Shown in pieces: positions 10,179 to 20,162 of a stretch of 32,862 bases of DNA (positions are counted from its first letter, which is position 1; every line of letters starts with the position of its first letter). Source of the stretch: an uncultured Acidobacteriia bacterium (lineage in GTDB: Bacteria; Acidobacteriota; Terriglobia; Bryobacterales; Bryobacteraceae); the NCBI GenBank assembly GCA_903893525.1, contig CAITMP010000853.1, positions 1 to 32,862 of the forward strand, given 5' to 3'. Made by a program: the position numbers and the translations under genes. The notes below the pieces were generated by a model. It searched no databases and was not told the DNA's origin. It worked only from the letters and a program-made list of their open reading frames with translations.

Positions 10179-10610
10179 ATGTTGGGCGTCGCCGGCCTGA
10201 TCATCGAGAACGACCGCATCCTCTTGATCGAACGCGGCAAGGAGCCCATGAAGGGCTACTGGTCGCTGCCGGGCGGGCTGGTCGAGGTTGGCGAAACCTT
10301 GGAGATCGCCGTCCGACGGGAAATCCGCGAGGAAACGGGCCTCGAAGTGGACATCCTTTCACTCGTCGAGGTCTTTGAACGAATCACCCCCGATGCCGAG
10401 GGTCGACCCGAATACCATTTCGTGTTGATGGACTACCTCTGCCGCCCGACGTCGGGCATTCTGCTGGCTGGAGACGACGCGGCCCGTGCCCGGTGGTTTA
10501 CGGAATCCGAAATTGCCGGGTTGTTAATCACTCCGGGAACCCCGAAGGTCATCTCGAAGGCGTTTCGAGAAAACGAAGGATTTGGGCCGCCAGCTGCTTC
10601 TCGTCCTTGA
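10179..10610 (+). CDS. NUDIX hydrolase
   Basis: Nudix box GGLVEVGETLEIAVRREIREETGLEVD. Confidence 0.93.
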   Translation: MLGVAGLIIENDRILLIERGKEPMKGYWSLPGGLVEVGETLEIAVRREIREETGLEVDILSLVEVFERITPDAEGRPEYHFVLMDYLCRPTSGILLAGDDAARARWFTESEIAGLLITPGTPKVISKAFRENEGFGPPAASRP

Positions 10611-10968
10611 GCTGGCACTCCCAAAGCACCAGAATCTGCCAGCCCGCAGCCACGAGTGCGCGTCGGTTTTCCTCGTCGCGCTGCCGGTTCCTGGTGAGTT
10701 TTTCCCCCCAGAACTCGGTCCGCGATTTTGGAATTCTCCCAGCCGGGCATTCCGCGTGCATGTGCCAAAAGCAACCATGGACGAAGATGACCTTTTTTCG
10801 GCCCACGAAAACCAAGTCCGGCTTTCCCGGAAGTTCCTTGCGGTGGAGCCGGTACCGGAAGCCCAGAGCGTAGGCCAGCCTTCGAACACGCATTTCGGGC
10901 TTGGTGTCTGTGGAACGGATCCGCGACATGACCTCCGAACGATGCTGTGGTGAGAGGGTGTCGACCAT
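10549..10968 (-). CDS. vsr: Very short patch repair endonuclease (Vsr)
   Basis: MSRIRSTDTKPEMRVRRLAYALGFRYRLHRKELPGKPDLVFVGRKKVIFVHGCFWHMH...KSRTEFWGEKLTRNRQRDEENRRALVAAGWQILVLWECQL. Confidence 0.94.
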   Translation of the reverse strand: MVDTLSPQHRSEVMSRIRSTDTKPEMRVRRLAYALGFRYRLHRKELPGKPDLVFVGRKKVIFVHGCFWHMHAECPAGRIPKSRTEFWGEKLTRNRQRDEENRRALVAAGWQILVLWECQLKDEKQLAAQILRFLETPSR

Positions 10969-10987
10969 CAGTTAGCCTACCCGTCCA

Positions 10988-12070
10988 TTATGGGATGACG
11001 ACGTTCTTGATGCCCCTTGGAGTCAGGACCGGGTTTGCGAAATCCTCCAACTGAAATCGCCCGGTCACCATTTCTCCCAACACTCCGGGCCAACGGGTCT
11101 GAATTTTCGCCAAGTCCTCCACCGCAAGGTTGAACGCATCCCGTCCGGCATTCACGGTCCCGAGGAGGCACTGGTTTTTCATGACCATGTTGAGCATGAC
11201 ACCGTGGGTGTCGAATTCCACGCCGCCATGTCGGCCAGGAACTCCGGTGAGAACAAAGATTCCATTCGGCCCCATGGATTTCAAGACTTCGAAGGCTGCC
11301 GTGGGGGCTCCCGCCGCCTCGTAGACCAAGTCAAATGGACCGGCTTCAGACGCTAGTTGTTCCGCACTGGTGGTCCGGGTGGAAAAATAGCGGCCCCCCA
11401 CCAATTCCACGATTCGCGATGCAGGATTCGGGGCAAGGTCGAGTGAATACGCGGCTACTTCGTAGCCGCGGAGCCTCAAGGCCATGGCTCCCAGCAGTCC
11501 GACAGGTCCGGCCCCGACCACGGCAGCCCGTTTTTGCGACTTCCATGGCAATCGTGAGGCAATGTGGTCGGCTTGGATGAAGGCTTTTTCCGCGATCGTC
11601 ATGGGCTCCACCAGCACGGCGTCGTTGCCCAGCGCTTTTGGAACCGGTGTAAGGTATCCGGCATCCAAAACCACGAATTCCGTCATGAATCCATGCAGGC
11701 GCATGATTCCGTGCTCGCGGTATCTGCCCGTTTCACAATGGTCTTGTCGGCTGGCACTGCAGGCGTCGCAAGTGGCATCGGGGCAGGGAAGCCGCACCAG
11801 TGGAATTGCGAGATCTCCCGGCCGGAACTGTTCGCCGACTTCGGGACCAGTTTCAACCACTTCGCCCAGTGCTTCGTGCCCCAGCACCAAGTAGTCGTAG
11901 CCCTCGGGCGGCGTGCCGTACACAAACGAGGCAATCTCGCGGTCCGTACCGCAGACGCCCACGGCAAGAATTCGGAGTTTGACCTCGTTGGGACGGCGGA
12001 TTTGGGGTTCTGGGAAGTCGTTCACGACCGCCAGGCGGCGCTCTGCGACGAAAACAGCTGCAGCGCGCAT
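10988..12070 (-). CDS. Zinc-dependent alcohol/glucose dehydrogenase family protein
   Basis: ILAVGVCGTDREIASF, GHEALGEVVETG, VVGAGPVGLLGAMALRLRGYEV. ATG at 12070; the 12139 ORF start would run into the upstream gene. Confidence 0.88.
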   Translation of the reverse strand: MRAAAVFVAERRLAVVNDFPEPQIRRPNEVKLRILAVGVCGTDREIASFVYGTPPEGYDYLVLGHEALGEVVETGPEVGEQFRPGDLAIPLVRLPCPDATCDACSASRQDHCETGRYREHGIMRLHGFMTEFVVLDAGYLTPVPKALGNDAVLVEPMTIAEKAFIQADHIASRLPWKSQKRAAVVGAGPVGLLGAMALRLRGYEVAAYSLDLAPNPASRIVELVGGRYFSTRTTSAEQLASEAGPFDLVYEAAGAPTAAFEVLKSMGPNGIFVLTGVPGRHGGVEFDTHGVMLNMVMKNQCLLGTVNAGRDAFNLAVEDLAKIQTRWPGVLGEMVTGRFQLEDFANPVLTPRGIKNVVIP

Positions 12071-12072
12071 GG

Positions 12073-12720
12073 TTACACCTTCCTCAGAATTGCGCGGGCT
12101 GGCGACCCCTCGGCATTTGCCAGCCGCAGGGGAAGGCAAACCATTTCGTAGTTGCCGGGCTCGATCAGCCCCAAGTCCAGTCCCTCTACGATCCAGATTC
12201 CGGCTCCGAGCAGCGCTTGGTGGGTTTCAACTCCGTCCTCACTGAATCCCCCGACCGACAGGTAGTCGACGCCAACGGTTTTCACCCCGACTTCGGCCAG
12301 ATATTCCGCGCCGTCCCGCGCGATGAATACGAAATTCTCGTAGAAGGCGTCCGACCTCCAAAGTCCGTCCGAGTTGACGGTGCGGAACAGGATCCTCTCG
12401 CCAGCTTGAATGCCATGCTCCATCAATTCCGCCCGGTGGATCGCCTTGGGATGGCGAATTGGGATCACCCGAGCGGGACCGATGACGGCTTCGAGGGGCA
12501 TCGTGTCCATGGTTGCCCCGTCCGGCAGGAAATGGAGCGGCGCATCCATGTGGGTGCCTGTGTGCACGGACAGCGAGATGTGCGACAGCGTGCAGGCATC
12601 GCCATTGGCTTGGTCAAGAATCCGCTTGATGGCGAAGGCGGGATCTCCGGGCCAACCGGGCATGCCTTCGCGGACGGGGACGGTGATGTCAATCCAAGTA
12701 CCCGATGTCCAGTTGCTCAC
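12073..12720 (-). CDS. Cyclase family protein (kynurenine formamidase-like)
   Basis: ISLSVHTGTHMDAPLHFLPDGATMDTMPLEAVIGPARVI; metal-binding HTGTHMDAP motif. Confidence 0.92.
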   Translation of the reverse strand: MSNWTSGTWIDITVPVREGMPGWPGDPAFAIKRILDQANGDACTLSHISLSVHTGTHMDAPLHFLPDGATMDTMPLEAVIGPARVIPIRHPKAIHRAELMEHGIQAGERILFRTVNSDGLWRSDAFYENFVFIARDGAEYLAEVGVKTVGVDYLSVGGFSEDGVETHQALLGAGIWIVEGLDLGLIEPGNYEMVCLPLRLANAEGSPARAILRKV

Positions 12721-12757
12721 TGCCCCATCGTATCCCGCCGCCGTCCGTAATCTCGAA

Positions 12758-15700
12758 TCAGAAGTTGTACTTCAGGCCAAATTGGATCTGCCGCATACTG
12801 GCGACTGTGCTCCGGATCTGTCCAAAGCTGGCCGCCGGTGCCGCCGGTGCGGGGTTGGAATTACCCCAACTGGCATTTGGCGCGCCCAACTCGACGTGGT
12901 TCGGCGCGTTGAACATTTCCATTCGGAACTGGACCGCCTGTTTTTCCGTGACATGGATGTCCTTGATTACGGAGAAGTCGAAGTTGATCTGGCGCGGTGC
13001 CCGCAGATTGTTCCGCGCGCAGTTGCCATACGTGCCGACCAAGGGATTCGTAAAACCCGCCGGGTTCAGCCACGAATTTGCGTTCGGACTGGATTGGTAC
13101 GGGCTGAGCCCGGCCACGCAGTTGAGCCGGGCGGACGCTGGGCTGAAGTTGGTGCCTGCCGAATCCCAAGACGTCGTGTCGAGCGGGGCACCCTTCTGGA
13201 TGGTCGAGATCGTGCTGAGTTGCCACCCGCCCACTACCCGGTCGAGAATGCCGCCATGGTTGAGGAATTGTTGCCCCTTCCCGAAAGGCAGGGTATAGAG
13301 GATCGACGCCACGAACCGATGTGGCACATCGAAGGTGGAATATCCATAGTCGCAACTGCGGCAATGGGCGTTTTCAGGGGAAAATTCGTTGCCCGGTCCG
13401 CGGATTGCGCTCGCGTCGTCCAAGGATTTCGACCATGTGTAGCTGAACAGCGTGGTCAGACTCTTTCCGAGGCGCTGGCTCAGCTTGGTCGTGAAGTTGT
13501 TGTAGTTCCCGACGCCGTTCGACGCCAGGAACTGAATCCCGGAGAGTTGAGGATACGGTGCGCGGGTGATCCACGGACCATTTCCAGGAATCGGTGCGTC
13601 CTGATTGGTGAGCAGTAGCAACTTCCGGCTCTGCGAGCCGTTGTAGCCTACCTCCAACGTCGTTCCCCTGCTGAGGGTCCGCTGGACATTGAACAAATAG
13701 TTCATCGTGTATGTGGTGGCTAGATTCGGGTCCGTGCCCCAGATCAAGCCCGCAGTCACGTTGACCGGCAATGCCGCTGCGCTGATGAAGTTGGTGTATC
13801 CGATTGTTGGCTGGTGGATCAGGTCAGGGGGAAGGACGGTGGCGCGTCCACCCAGACCGCGGGCCATGTCGAAAATCGAATTCTTGCTCTCCTGGGAGAA
13901 GAACACACCGAAACCGGCCCTGAAGGACCATTTGTCCGACGGGCTGTAGGCAAGCCCGAGCCTCGGAGCGAAGTTGTTGTAATCGGTGTTGATCAGACGT
14001 GGCCCGAGCCGCCCGTCCCTCGCCGTCTGGATAGCCGGTGCACCTGCTTGGTTGGGTACATAGCGGAAATTCAGGCCATCGTAGAAGTTCCCGCTTCCCG
14101 CGCGCACCAGAACAGGGAGTAGATTCGGGTCCTGGACATTCGCGGTGTAGGGGAGTGGCTGGCGCAACTGAATGTTCACGGTGTGCCCGGAGACGTCCAA
14201 CAGGGGCTGGGCCAGTTCATAGCGAAGTCCGGCTGAAATCGTCAGATGCGGGCGGACCTTCCACGTATCATCCACATAACCCGCGACTTCGTTGCTGCGA
14301 AAGTCGGCTGCGGCCAGCGCAACCGCGATGTCGACACGGGTGGAGTACCCCAATAGGAAGTCCGCCCCCGAGTATCCACCGCTCTGGGCATTGGTCGCCG
14401 AATTGATCTGCGTGTAGTTGCCGGGGAAGAAGAACTGCCCGCGCGGGAATTCGTTGCCCTGTTGCGGGAACTGCGTGTTGCGGAATTCCCCGCCCATGCG
14501 CAGCGAATGCTTGCCGATGATCCAAGAGAAGTTGTCCACAAACTGGAACGTCTTGTTGTTGATGGTGAACGGACTGCTGGTCGCGTTGCCGAATGAGCTC
14601 AAGTTGTTGCTGAGCGAAATATTGGGGATGCCCCAGGAACTCTTGTCGGTCACCGCGACAGGAACCCCGATCTCGGCGTCCACATCCTCCACGTTGGCCA
14701 ATTGCTGGCCGATCACGTTGAACAGCGAGTTGTAGCCGAACCTGGCCTCGTTCACCTTGGTGGAAGACAGGATCCTCGTGTTTGCCACAACCCATTGGCT
14801 GGCGCGGGTATACAACGTCGAGCCATCGGTGGTCAGACCGGGTGAGATCTGCGATTCGTCCGTCCAACTGTATCTTCCGAACCATTGCGAGCTATTGCTT
14901 TCGGTGAAGTCAATCCGTCCAGTCGCCTGGTCCTTGTCGATCGGCACGCGGACCGGGTACTGGTAGTTGTTCAGGGGGAGCCCGGCAGTCTGCTGCTTAA
15001 TGTTTGGCAGCGGATTAAACTTGCCAAGCAGAAAAAGGGAATTCTTGTCGAAGCGGCTGGGAGGCACAATATTCCCCGGAAACGGCGACGACGTCACTTG
15101 GCCGTTGGACTGGGTTGCGCGGCTCATGGCATCCTGCAGTACGGCTGTGACGCCGATGCCGGTTGAGGGGTCGATGGAAAAATCGCCCGTCCGCATTCGC
15201 GCGTTCATGGTTGTCGCCGTATTGATGCTCGTCTTGCGCGACTTGTAGCCCTCATAGTTCGACATGAAGAACAATCGGTTCTTTCCATTGAAAACTTTAG
15301 GGATCTGGACCGGTCCGGCCAAAGTAAATCCGTACTGGTTCTGCCGGTAGGGCGATTTGGCGGGGTGGGTGCCGTTGAAATCGTAGTCTTTGGCATCGAA
15401 CCGGTCGTTGCGGAGGAATTCGAACAGGGTGCCGTGGTAGCCGTTAGTTCCGGGCTTGGTGGAAACGTTCACTTGGCCCGCCTCGCGCCCGAATTCGGCC
15501 GGGTAGATTCCAGACTGGACCTTGAACTCCTGGATGGCGTCGACCGAAGGCAACAGGACGTACAAGTTGAAGTTCACGTCCGTATTGGTTACGCCGTCCA
15601 GCGTGTAGTTACTCCACGTTGCACGAGAGCCAGCCAAGGACATTGTCAGAGCCGCGCGGGTGCCCCCCTGCCGGTTTTGTGCCTGGGCGGCGGGCGCGAA

Positions 15701-16183
15701 ATTCACAGCAACCGCCGGACTGAGCGCGACAAGGCTGAAGAAACTTCGTCCGTTGAGCGGCAGGTCCGTGATCCGCTTTTCCTCGATAACGGTACCGACG
15801 GTTGCTCCCTCGGTGGAAAGAAGTTCGCCGCTGGCGCTGACCTCAATTGTCTGGGTTGCTTGTCCGACCGCCAGAGTGAAATCGATACGGGCTGTTTGCT
15901 GCACCTGCAATTCGATGTTGGTCTTCACGACGGTCTCGAATCCCGGTGCGGCTACCTTCACTTGGTAGTTGCCGGGGTTGAGGTCCGGGAAACCGTAGAC
16001 GCCGGCGCTGTTTGTCGTGGTCGCCCGACTTACGTTTGTTGCCGTGTTGGTCACGGTTACGGGTGCATTCGGGGCGAACGCTCCGCTTGGATCCTTCACT
16101 TCCCCCGTTATGGAGCCAAAGGTCTGGGCTGAGGCGAATACTGGTATCAGGAACAGGGCGAGAACAACAAGGTATCTGCGCAT
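12758..16183 (-). CDS. TonB-dependent receptor with N-terminal carboxypeptidase-regulatory-like domain (Oar-like)
   Basis: Signal peptide; GSITGEVKDPSGAFAPNAPVTVTNTATNVSRATTTNSAGVYGFPDLNPGNYQVKV; plug-like ITDLPLNGRSFFSL; long barrel with C-terminal IQFGLKYNF. Confidence 0.95.
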   Translation of the reverse strand: MRRYLVVLALFLIPVFASAQTFGSITGEVKDPSGAFAPNAPVTVTNTATNVSRATTTNSAGVYGFPDLNPGNYQVKVAAPGFETVVKTNIELQVQQTARIDFTLAVGQATQTIEVSASGELLSTEGATVGTVIEEKRITDLPLNGRSFFSLVALSPAVAVNFAPAAQAQNRQGGTRAALTMSLAGSRATWSNYTLDGVTNTDVNFNLYVLLPSVDAIQEFKVQSGIYPAEFGREAGQVNVSTKPGTNGYHGTLFEFLRNDRFDAKDYDFNGTHPAKSPYRQNQYGFTLAGPVQIPKVFNGKNRLFFMSNYEGYKSRKTSINTATTMNARMRTGDFSIDPSTGIGVTAVLQDAMSRATQSNGQVTSSPFPGNIVPPSRFDKNSLFLLGKFNPLPNIKQQTAGLPLNNYQYPVRVPIDKDQATGRIDFTESNSSQWFGRYSWTDESQISPGLTTDGSTLYTRASQWVVANTRILSSTKVNEARFGYNSLFNVIGQQLANVEDVDAEIGVPVAVTDKSSWGIPNISLSNNLSSFGNATSSPFTINNKTFQFVDNFSWIIGKHSLRMGGEFRNTQFPQQGNEFPRGQFFFPGNYTQINSATNAQSGGYSGADFLLGYSTRVDIAVALAAADFRSNEVAGYVDDTWKVRPHLTISAGLRYELAQPLLDVSGHTVNIQLRQPLPYTANVQDPNLLPVLVRAGSGNFYDGLNFRYVPNQAGAPAIQTARDGRLGPRLINTDYNNFAPRLGLAYSPSDKWSFRAGFGVFFSQESKNSIFDMARGLGGRATVLPPDLIHQPTIGYTNFISAAALPVNVTAGLIWGTDPNLATTYTMNYLFNVQRTLSRGTTLEVGYNGSQSRKLLLLTNQDAPIPGNGPWITRAPYPQLSGIQFLASNGVGNYNNFTTKLSQRLGKSLTTLFSYTWSKSLDDASAIRGPGNEFSPENAHCRSCDYGYSTFDVPHRFVASILYTLPFGKGQQFLNHGGILDRVVGGWQLSTISTIQKGAPLDTTSWDSAGTNFSPASARLNCVAGLSPYQSSPNANSWLNPAGFTNPLVGTYGNCARNNLRAPRQINFDFSVIKDIHVTEKQAVQFRMEMFNAPNHVELGAPNASWGNSNPAPAAPAASFGQIRSTVASMRQIQFGLKYNF

Positions 16184-16254
16184 AACGTCTCCACGGGGGC
16201 CGACATGGCCGGTTCGAAGACGCTATCACACGCGCACCCCGGATGCAAGGGGGG

Positions 16255-18030
16255 CTAAAGTCCGAGCCAGGCGTCCAAATTGCTCCGCTGCGCGGTCGTT
16301 GCATGCGGATCGATTTCCAGTTGCCAACTGCGGGTGGGCTCCGCAGCTAAAACCACTTCGACCCGCACGAATTTTTCACGCCGGGCAACCAGAAACGACA
16401 CCCTTTCGCCGCGCCTGTAGTTTTCCAGCCGTTGGGCGAATTGTTCCGGTTTGACCCGAAAATCCCCAATCCCGATGATTTCGTCCTCCACATTCAGCCG
16501 CCCGTAGGCCGGGGTGCCGCGCGGGATCTGTGAAACCAGCAGTCTTCCGGAATCGATTTTTGTGGTCACGCCGATCCATGCTTTCACCGGACTGGTCGCC
16601 GCGTCCGCCCGGAACCGGAGTCCGAACCATTCGAGCGCCTCGGAGTAGTCCAATTCACCCGCTGATTCGACCGTCTGGCGGAAAAACTCGCTGAGCGGAA
16701 CTCCTGCCACCTCCTCTGCGGTGGCTTTGAATTGTTCCGACGTGTAGCCGTGGTCGCCCGAGTACCTGGCGTAAGCGAGGCGCATCAGGTCATCAAGGGA
16801 CTTTCTGCCGTCTGTCGACTTGCGAATCCTCGCATCCAGCAGCCAACCGACGACGGCACCCTTTACGTAGTAGCTGATGGAGGTGTTTTTCGAATTCTCG
16901 TCCGGGCGGTACAGCTTGATCCACGCGTCCCGCGACGCTTCCTCCACGGACACCACCAGTCGCCCCGGCGTGTTCTGCAGGGTGTCGATTTCACCCGAAA
17001 GCCCGGTCGGCAGCTTGCCCGACTGCCCGTCGCCAGGGGTGCCAAAATACTCCTCCCGCGTGCACAGCCCGGCTCGGCGGACCGCCAGCGGCGTGTAGTA
17101 TTCGGTCAAGCCTTCCGCGATCCACAAGCTGCCCGTGTAGTTTTCGTTCTCGTAGTCGAAGGGGCCCAACTCCACGGGCCGCAGTCTCTTCACGTTCCAG
17201 ACGTGGAGGAATTCATGTGCTGCGAGGCCGAGCCAGTCCAGATAGGTGCGGCGCGTTCCGGTCGCCCAGCGGTTTGACATCATGCAGACGGAATTGCGGT
17301 GTTCCAAGCCACCTCCCGCCCCCGTGATCATATTGAGGAAGACGTACTTTCGGTAGGGCAGCCCGCCCCACATGCCGCGAAAGTGCTCCACGATCCGTTT
17401 CAAGTCCCGGACCGACCTGAGGGCATCCCAGACGCCGTCCTCGCCTTCATTGGCGAGGAAATGCGGGATCCCGTCGACGTCGAACTGGTACACATCCGGG
17501 GTTCCTGCTAGGATGGGCGAATCGACGAGGGTGTCGTAGTCCGGCGCTGTGTAATGGTGCGGTTGGCCACCGGGGGCTTCCTCCCTGCCCGTCATGGTGG
17601 TGCGCCATCCGTCGGGGAGCTGCAATCGGAACCGGTGTTCCCGTTGCTGGCCGTCGACCAATGCAATGAAGGTGGCTGCCCCGTGCAGGAGCGCAAAACC
17701 GTCATCCACCCAATTCGTCCGGACGCTCATTTCGCGGCAATAGATCCGGTAGGAGAGTTTTACCTTGCTCGCGCCGCCGGTTTCGATCCGCCAGCGGTTT
17801 TTGCGCGTCTTGGATATTGGAAGTTCCGTCCGGCCGTCCGTGACTCGGATTTCCTCCACGTGGCGGGAGTATTCGCGGACCATGTAGGAGCCCGGTGTCC
17901 ATACGGGAAGAAATACCTCGGTGGTAGGGGCTCCGCCAGTCGGCAGTATCGCTTCGATTTCGGCATAGTGCGTCCCGGGTTGCGAGAATCGGACTGTGTA
18001 CTCCACGGCATCCATACTGTCGAGCGCCAT
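16255..18030 (-). CDS. M61 family metallopeptidase (glycyl aminopeptidase-like) with PDZ
   Basis: LAAHEFLHVWNVKRLRP (HExxH), EGLTEYYTPL, PDZ-like C-terminus. Start probably 18030 (MALDSMDAVEYTVRF) or 18015; the 18432 ORF start would overlap the divergent FecR gene. Confidence 0.92.
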   Translation of the reverse strand: MALDSMDAVEYTVRFSQPGTHYAEIEAILPTGGAPTTEVFLPVWTPGSYMVREYSRHVEEIRVTDGRTELPISKTRKNRWRIETGGASKVKLSYRIYCREMSVRTNWVDDGFALLHGAATFIALVDGQQREHRFRLQLPDGWRTTMTGREEAPGGQPHHYTAPDYDTLVDSPILAGTPDVYQFDVDGIPHFLANEGEDGVWDALRSVRDLKRIVEHFRGMWGGLPYRKYVFLNMITGAGGGLEHRNSVCMMSNRWATGTRRTYLDWLGLAAHEFLHVWNVKRLRPVELGPFDYENENYTGSLWIAEGLTEYYTPLAVRRAGLCTREEYFGTPGDGQSGKLPTGLSGEIDTLQNTPGRLVVSVEEASRDAWIKLYRPDENSKNTSISYYVKGAVVGWLLDARIRKSTDGRKSLDDLMRLAYARYSGDHGYTSEQFKATAEEVAGVPLSEFFRQTVESAGELDYSEALEWFGLRFRADAATSPVKAWIGVTTKIDSGRLLVSQIPRGTPAYGRLNVEDEIIGIGDFRVKPEQFAQRLENYRRGERVSFLVARREKFVRVEVVLAAEPTRSWQLEIDPHATTAQRSNLDAWLGL

Positions 18031-18184
18031 TACCGTCCAAGATACCGTGGACTGGGCAGGAATCGGCCCATTCCATCCAGGGTGGTGGTTTTCAACCAGG
18101 GCGGAGTCCTGGTGATTTCGTCGAAGTGCAATGGAATCAATCTCTTGGTGGTTGGTGCGCCGATTGCTGTAACCGGTGTAGGAA

Positions 18185-20155
18185 ATGAAACGTATGCGGA
18201 TAGCGAAACTCTCCATTCTCCCGGCCGTTTTGTTGGTGCTGGCCGCGCCGTCCTTCGGGCAGGGTCCTGTGCCCCAGCCGACGCCGACAATTTCGTCCCC
18301 GGATCCGTCTGGCGCGGCGGACACGGCTGCACCGGATGAGCCGGGTCGTGCCGTGGCGCGGCTGAGCGTACTCAGCGGCGAAGCGTCGATCAAGCGCGGC
18401 GATTCCAGCGATGCCGTGGCGGCTGCACTCAATGCTCCCGTGATGGCGGGGGATTCACTCGCGGTTGGTCACAATGCTGCCGTCGAACTTCAGTTCGATT
18501 CTTCGCACTTCGCACGTTTTGCTGGTGACACGGATGCCCACATCACCGGGATGGACGGTTCCGGTCCGCAGATTCAACTGTCGCGCGGCTTGGTGACCTG
18601 GCGGGTTCTGCGCAATTCCAGTGTGCAGGCCGAGATTCAGGGGCCGCTGGTTTCTATTCGGCCAGTCGGCTTGGCTGCGGTCCGCGTCGAAGTGGCCGCC
18701 GACGGGTCCGCCAGTATTATCGCCCGACATGGCGAGGCCGAGGTCCACTCCGCCAAAGGCGCGCAGCACCTCAAGTCTGGAGACTTGATGACCGTTCGCG
18801 GAACTGCCGCCGATCCCGAGTTCCAGATTGTCCGTGCACCGGCCATCGACCAGTGGGATGACTGGAGCGACAAGCGGGACGCATATCTGACCCGGGCGCA
18901 GTCACCCAAGTACGTCAGTTCCGATATCGTCGGAACCGAGGATCTGGACAACTACGGGCGTTGGTCGAACGACCCCGCATATGGCGACGTTTGGGTTCCG
19001 ACGGTTCCCGCAACGTGGGCCCCCTACCGCGACGGCCGCTGGGTGTGGCAGGATTACTACGGCTGGACCTGGGTGGACTACCAGCCTTGGGGCTGGGCGC
19101 CGTTCCACTATGGTTCCTGGTATTATCGGACCGGTTTTGGCTGGGCTTGGTATCCGGGCTCGCGCCATTCGCACTACTGGTACCGTCCGGCGCTGGTTGG
19201 ATTCGTGGGTTTCGGCGGGGGGGGATTCGGCGTAGGTTTTGGCTTTGGCAACATCGGCTGGATTCCGCTGGGACCCTATGAGCGCTACCACCCGTGGTAC
19301 GGACGCGGCTGGTACGGTGGGCGCAACGTGGTTGTGAACAACATCAATATCGTCCACAACACCAATATCACCAACGTCTACCGCAATGCCCGGGTGGCCA
19401 ACGGCGTGACGGCGGTCTCGTCCTCAGACTTCCAACGGGGGAATTTCCGGAGCAACGTCGCCGTTTCCTCGGCGGATATGGGGCGCGCGTCGATGGTGCG
19501 GGGTGCGGTGCCGATGACCCCTACCGCGAGTCACTTGAACTTTAGCGACCGGTCTGCCACGGTCTCGCCGCGGGCCGGATCCGGGAACCAGCGTTTTTAC
19601 GGATCTCAGTATTCGAACGCGGGCAATGGACGGGTACCTTTCGGCCAACAACAGGCGTCGGTTAGTTCCGCGTTCCAAAGTCGCGGGATGCAGACGGGAT
19701 CCGCTGGACAGCGTTTCGGGGGAACGAGTTCTGCCGGTTCAACCTCAGCGGGAACCGCATCGGGATGGAACCGGTTCGGGCAGGGTTCCGGAGGTGCTGT
19801 GAACCAGAGTGGTGCAGGTCGCAGCCTGAATGTGCAGCCGCCGATCGTGCGTCAGCGCACTGCGCCCACGGGCGGTGGATATGGCGGTGGCTACAACAAT
19901 TCACCGTACTATGGCGGCCAGGGTTCGGCCAGGCCCCAGCCGCAGCAACAACAGCCGGGACGCCAGTTCGGCACGCCGTCTTCGTCCCCGGCCCCGCAGT
20001 ACAGGCAGAGCGCACCTGCTCAGCAGCGGTCTGCTCCGTCACCGCAACCCCGCAGTAATGGGGGCAGTAATGGCGGTGGCGGCGGGTCCAGGCCGAGCAG
20101 TGGTTCCGGCGGGGGGAGCCATTCGAATTCCGGCCACGGCAGTTCCCGGCGCTAG
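18185..20155 (+). CDS. FecR domain protein with Trp/Tyr-rich (DUF6600-like) region and low-complexity C-terminus
   Basis: Signal peptide; FecR-like VARLSVLSGEASIKRGD...VELQFDSSHFARFAGDTDAHI; WAPYRDGRWVWQDYYGWTWVDYQPWGWAPFHYGSWYY; Q/G/S-rich tail. Confidence 0.85.
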   Translation: MKRMRIAKLSILPAVLLVLAAPSFGQGPVPQPTPTISSPDPSGAADTAAPDEPGRAVARLSVLSGEASIKRGDSSDAVAAALNAPVMAGDSLAVGHNAAVELQFDSSHFARFAGDTDAHITGMDGSGPQIQLSRGLVTWRVLRNSSVQAEIQGPLVSIRPVGLAAVRVEVAADGSASIIARHGEAEVHSAKGAQHLKSGDLMTVRGTAADPEFQIVRAPAIDQWDDWSDKRDAYLTRAQSPKYVSSDIVGTEDLDNYGRWSNDPAYGDVWVPTVPATWAPYRDGRWVWQDYYGWTWVDYQPWGWAPFHYGSWYYRTGFGWAWYPGSRHSHYWYRPALVGFVGFGGGGFGVGFGFGNIGWIPLGPYERYHPWYGRGWYGGRNVVVNNINIVHNTNITNVYRNARVANGVTAVSSSDFQRGNFRSNVAVSSADMGRASMVRGAVPMTPTASHLNFSDRSATVSPRAGSGNQRFYGSQYSNAGNGRVPFGQQQASVSSAFQSRGMQTGSAGQRFGGTSSAGSTSAGTASGWNRFGQGSGGAVNQSGAGRSLNVQPPIVRQRTAPTGGGYGGGYNNSPYYGGQGSARPQPQQQQPGRQFGTPSSSPAPQYRQSAPAQQRSAPSPQPRSNGGSNGGGGGSRPSSGSGGGSHSNSGHGSSRR

Positions 20156-20162
20156 TTCGCCG

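Noticed and set aside
12410-13618. 402-aa plus-strand ORF
   Set aside because: Antisense to the TonB receptor and cyclase genes; Arg/Val-rich shadow translation without motifs.
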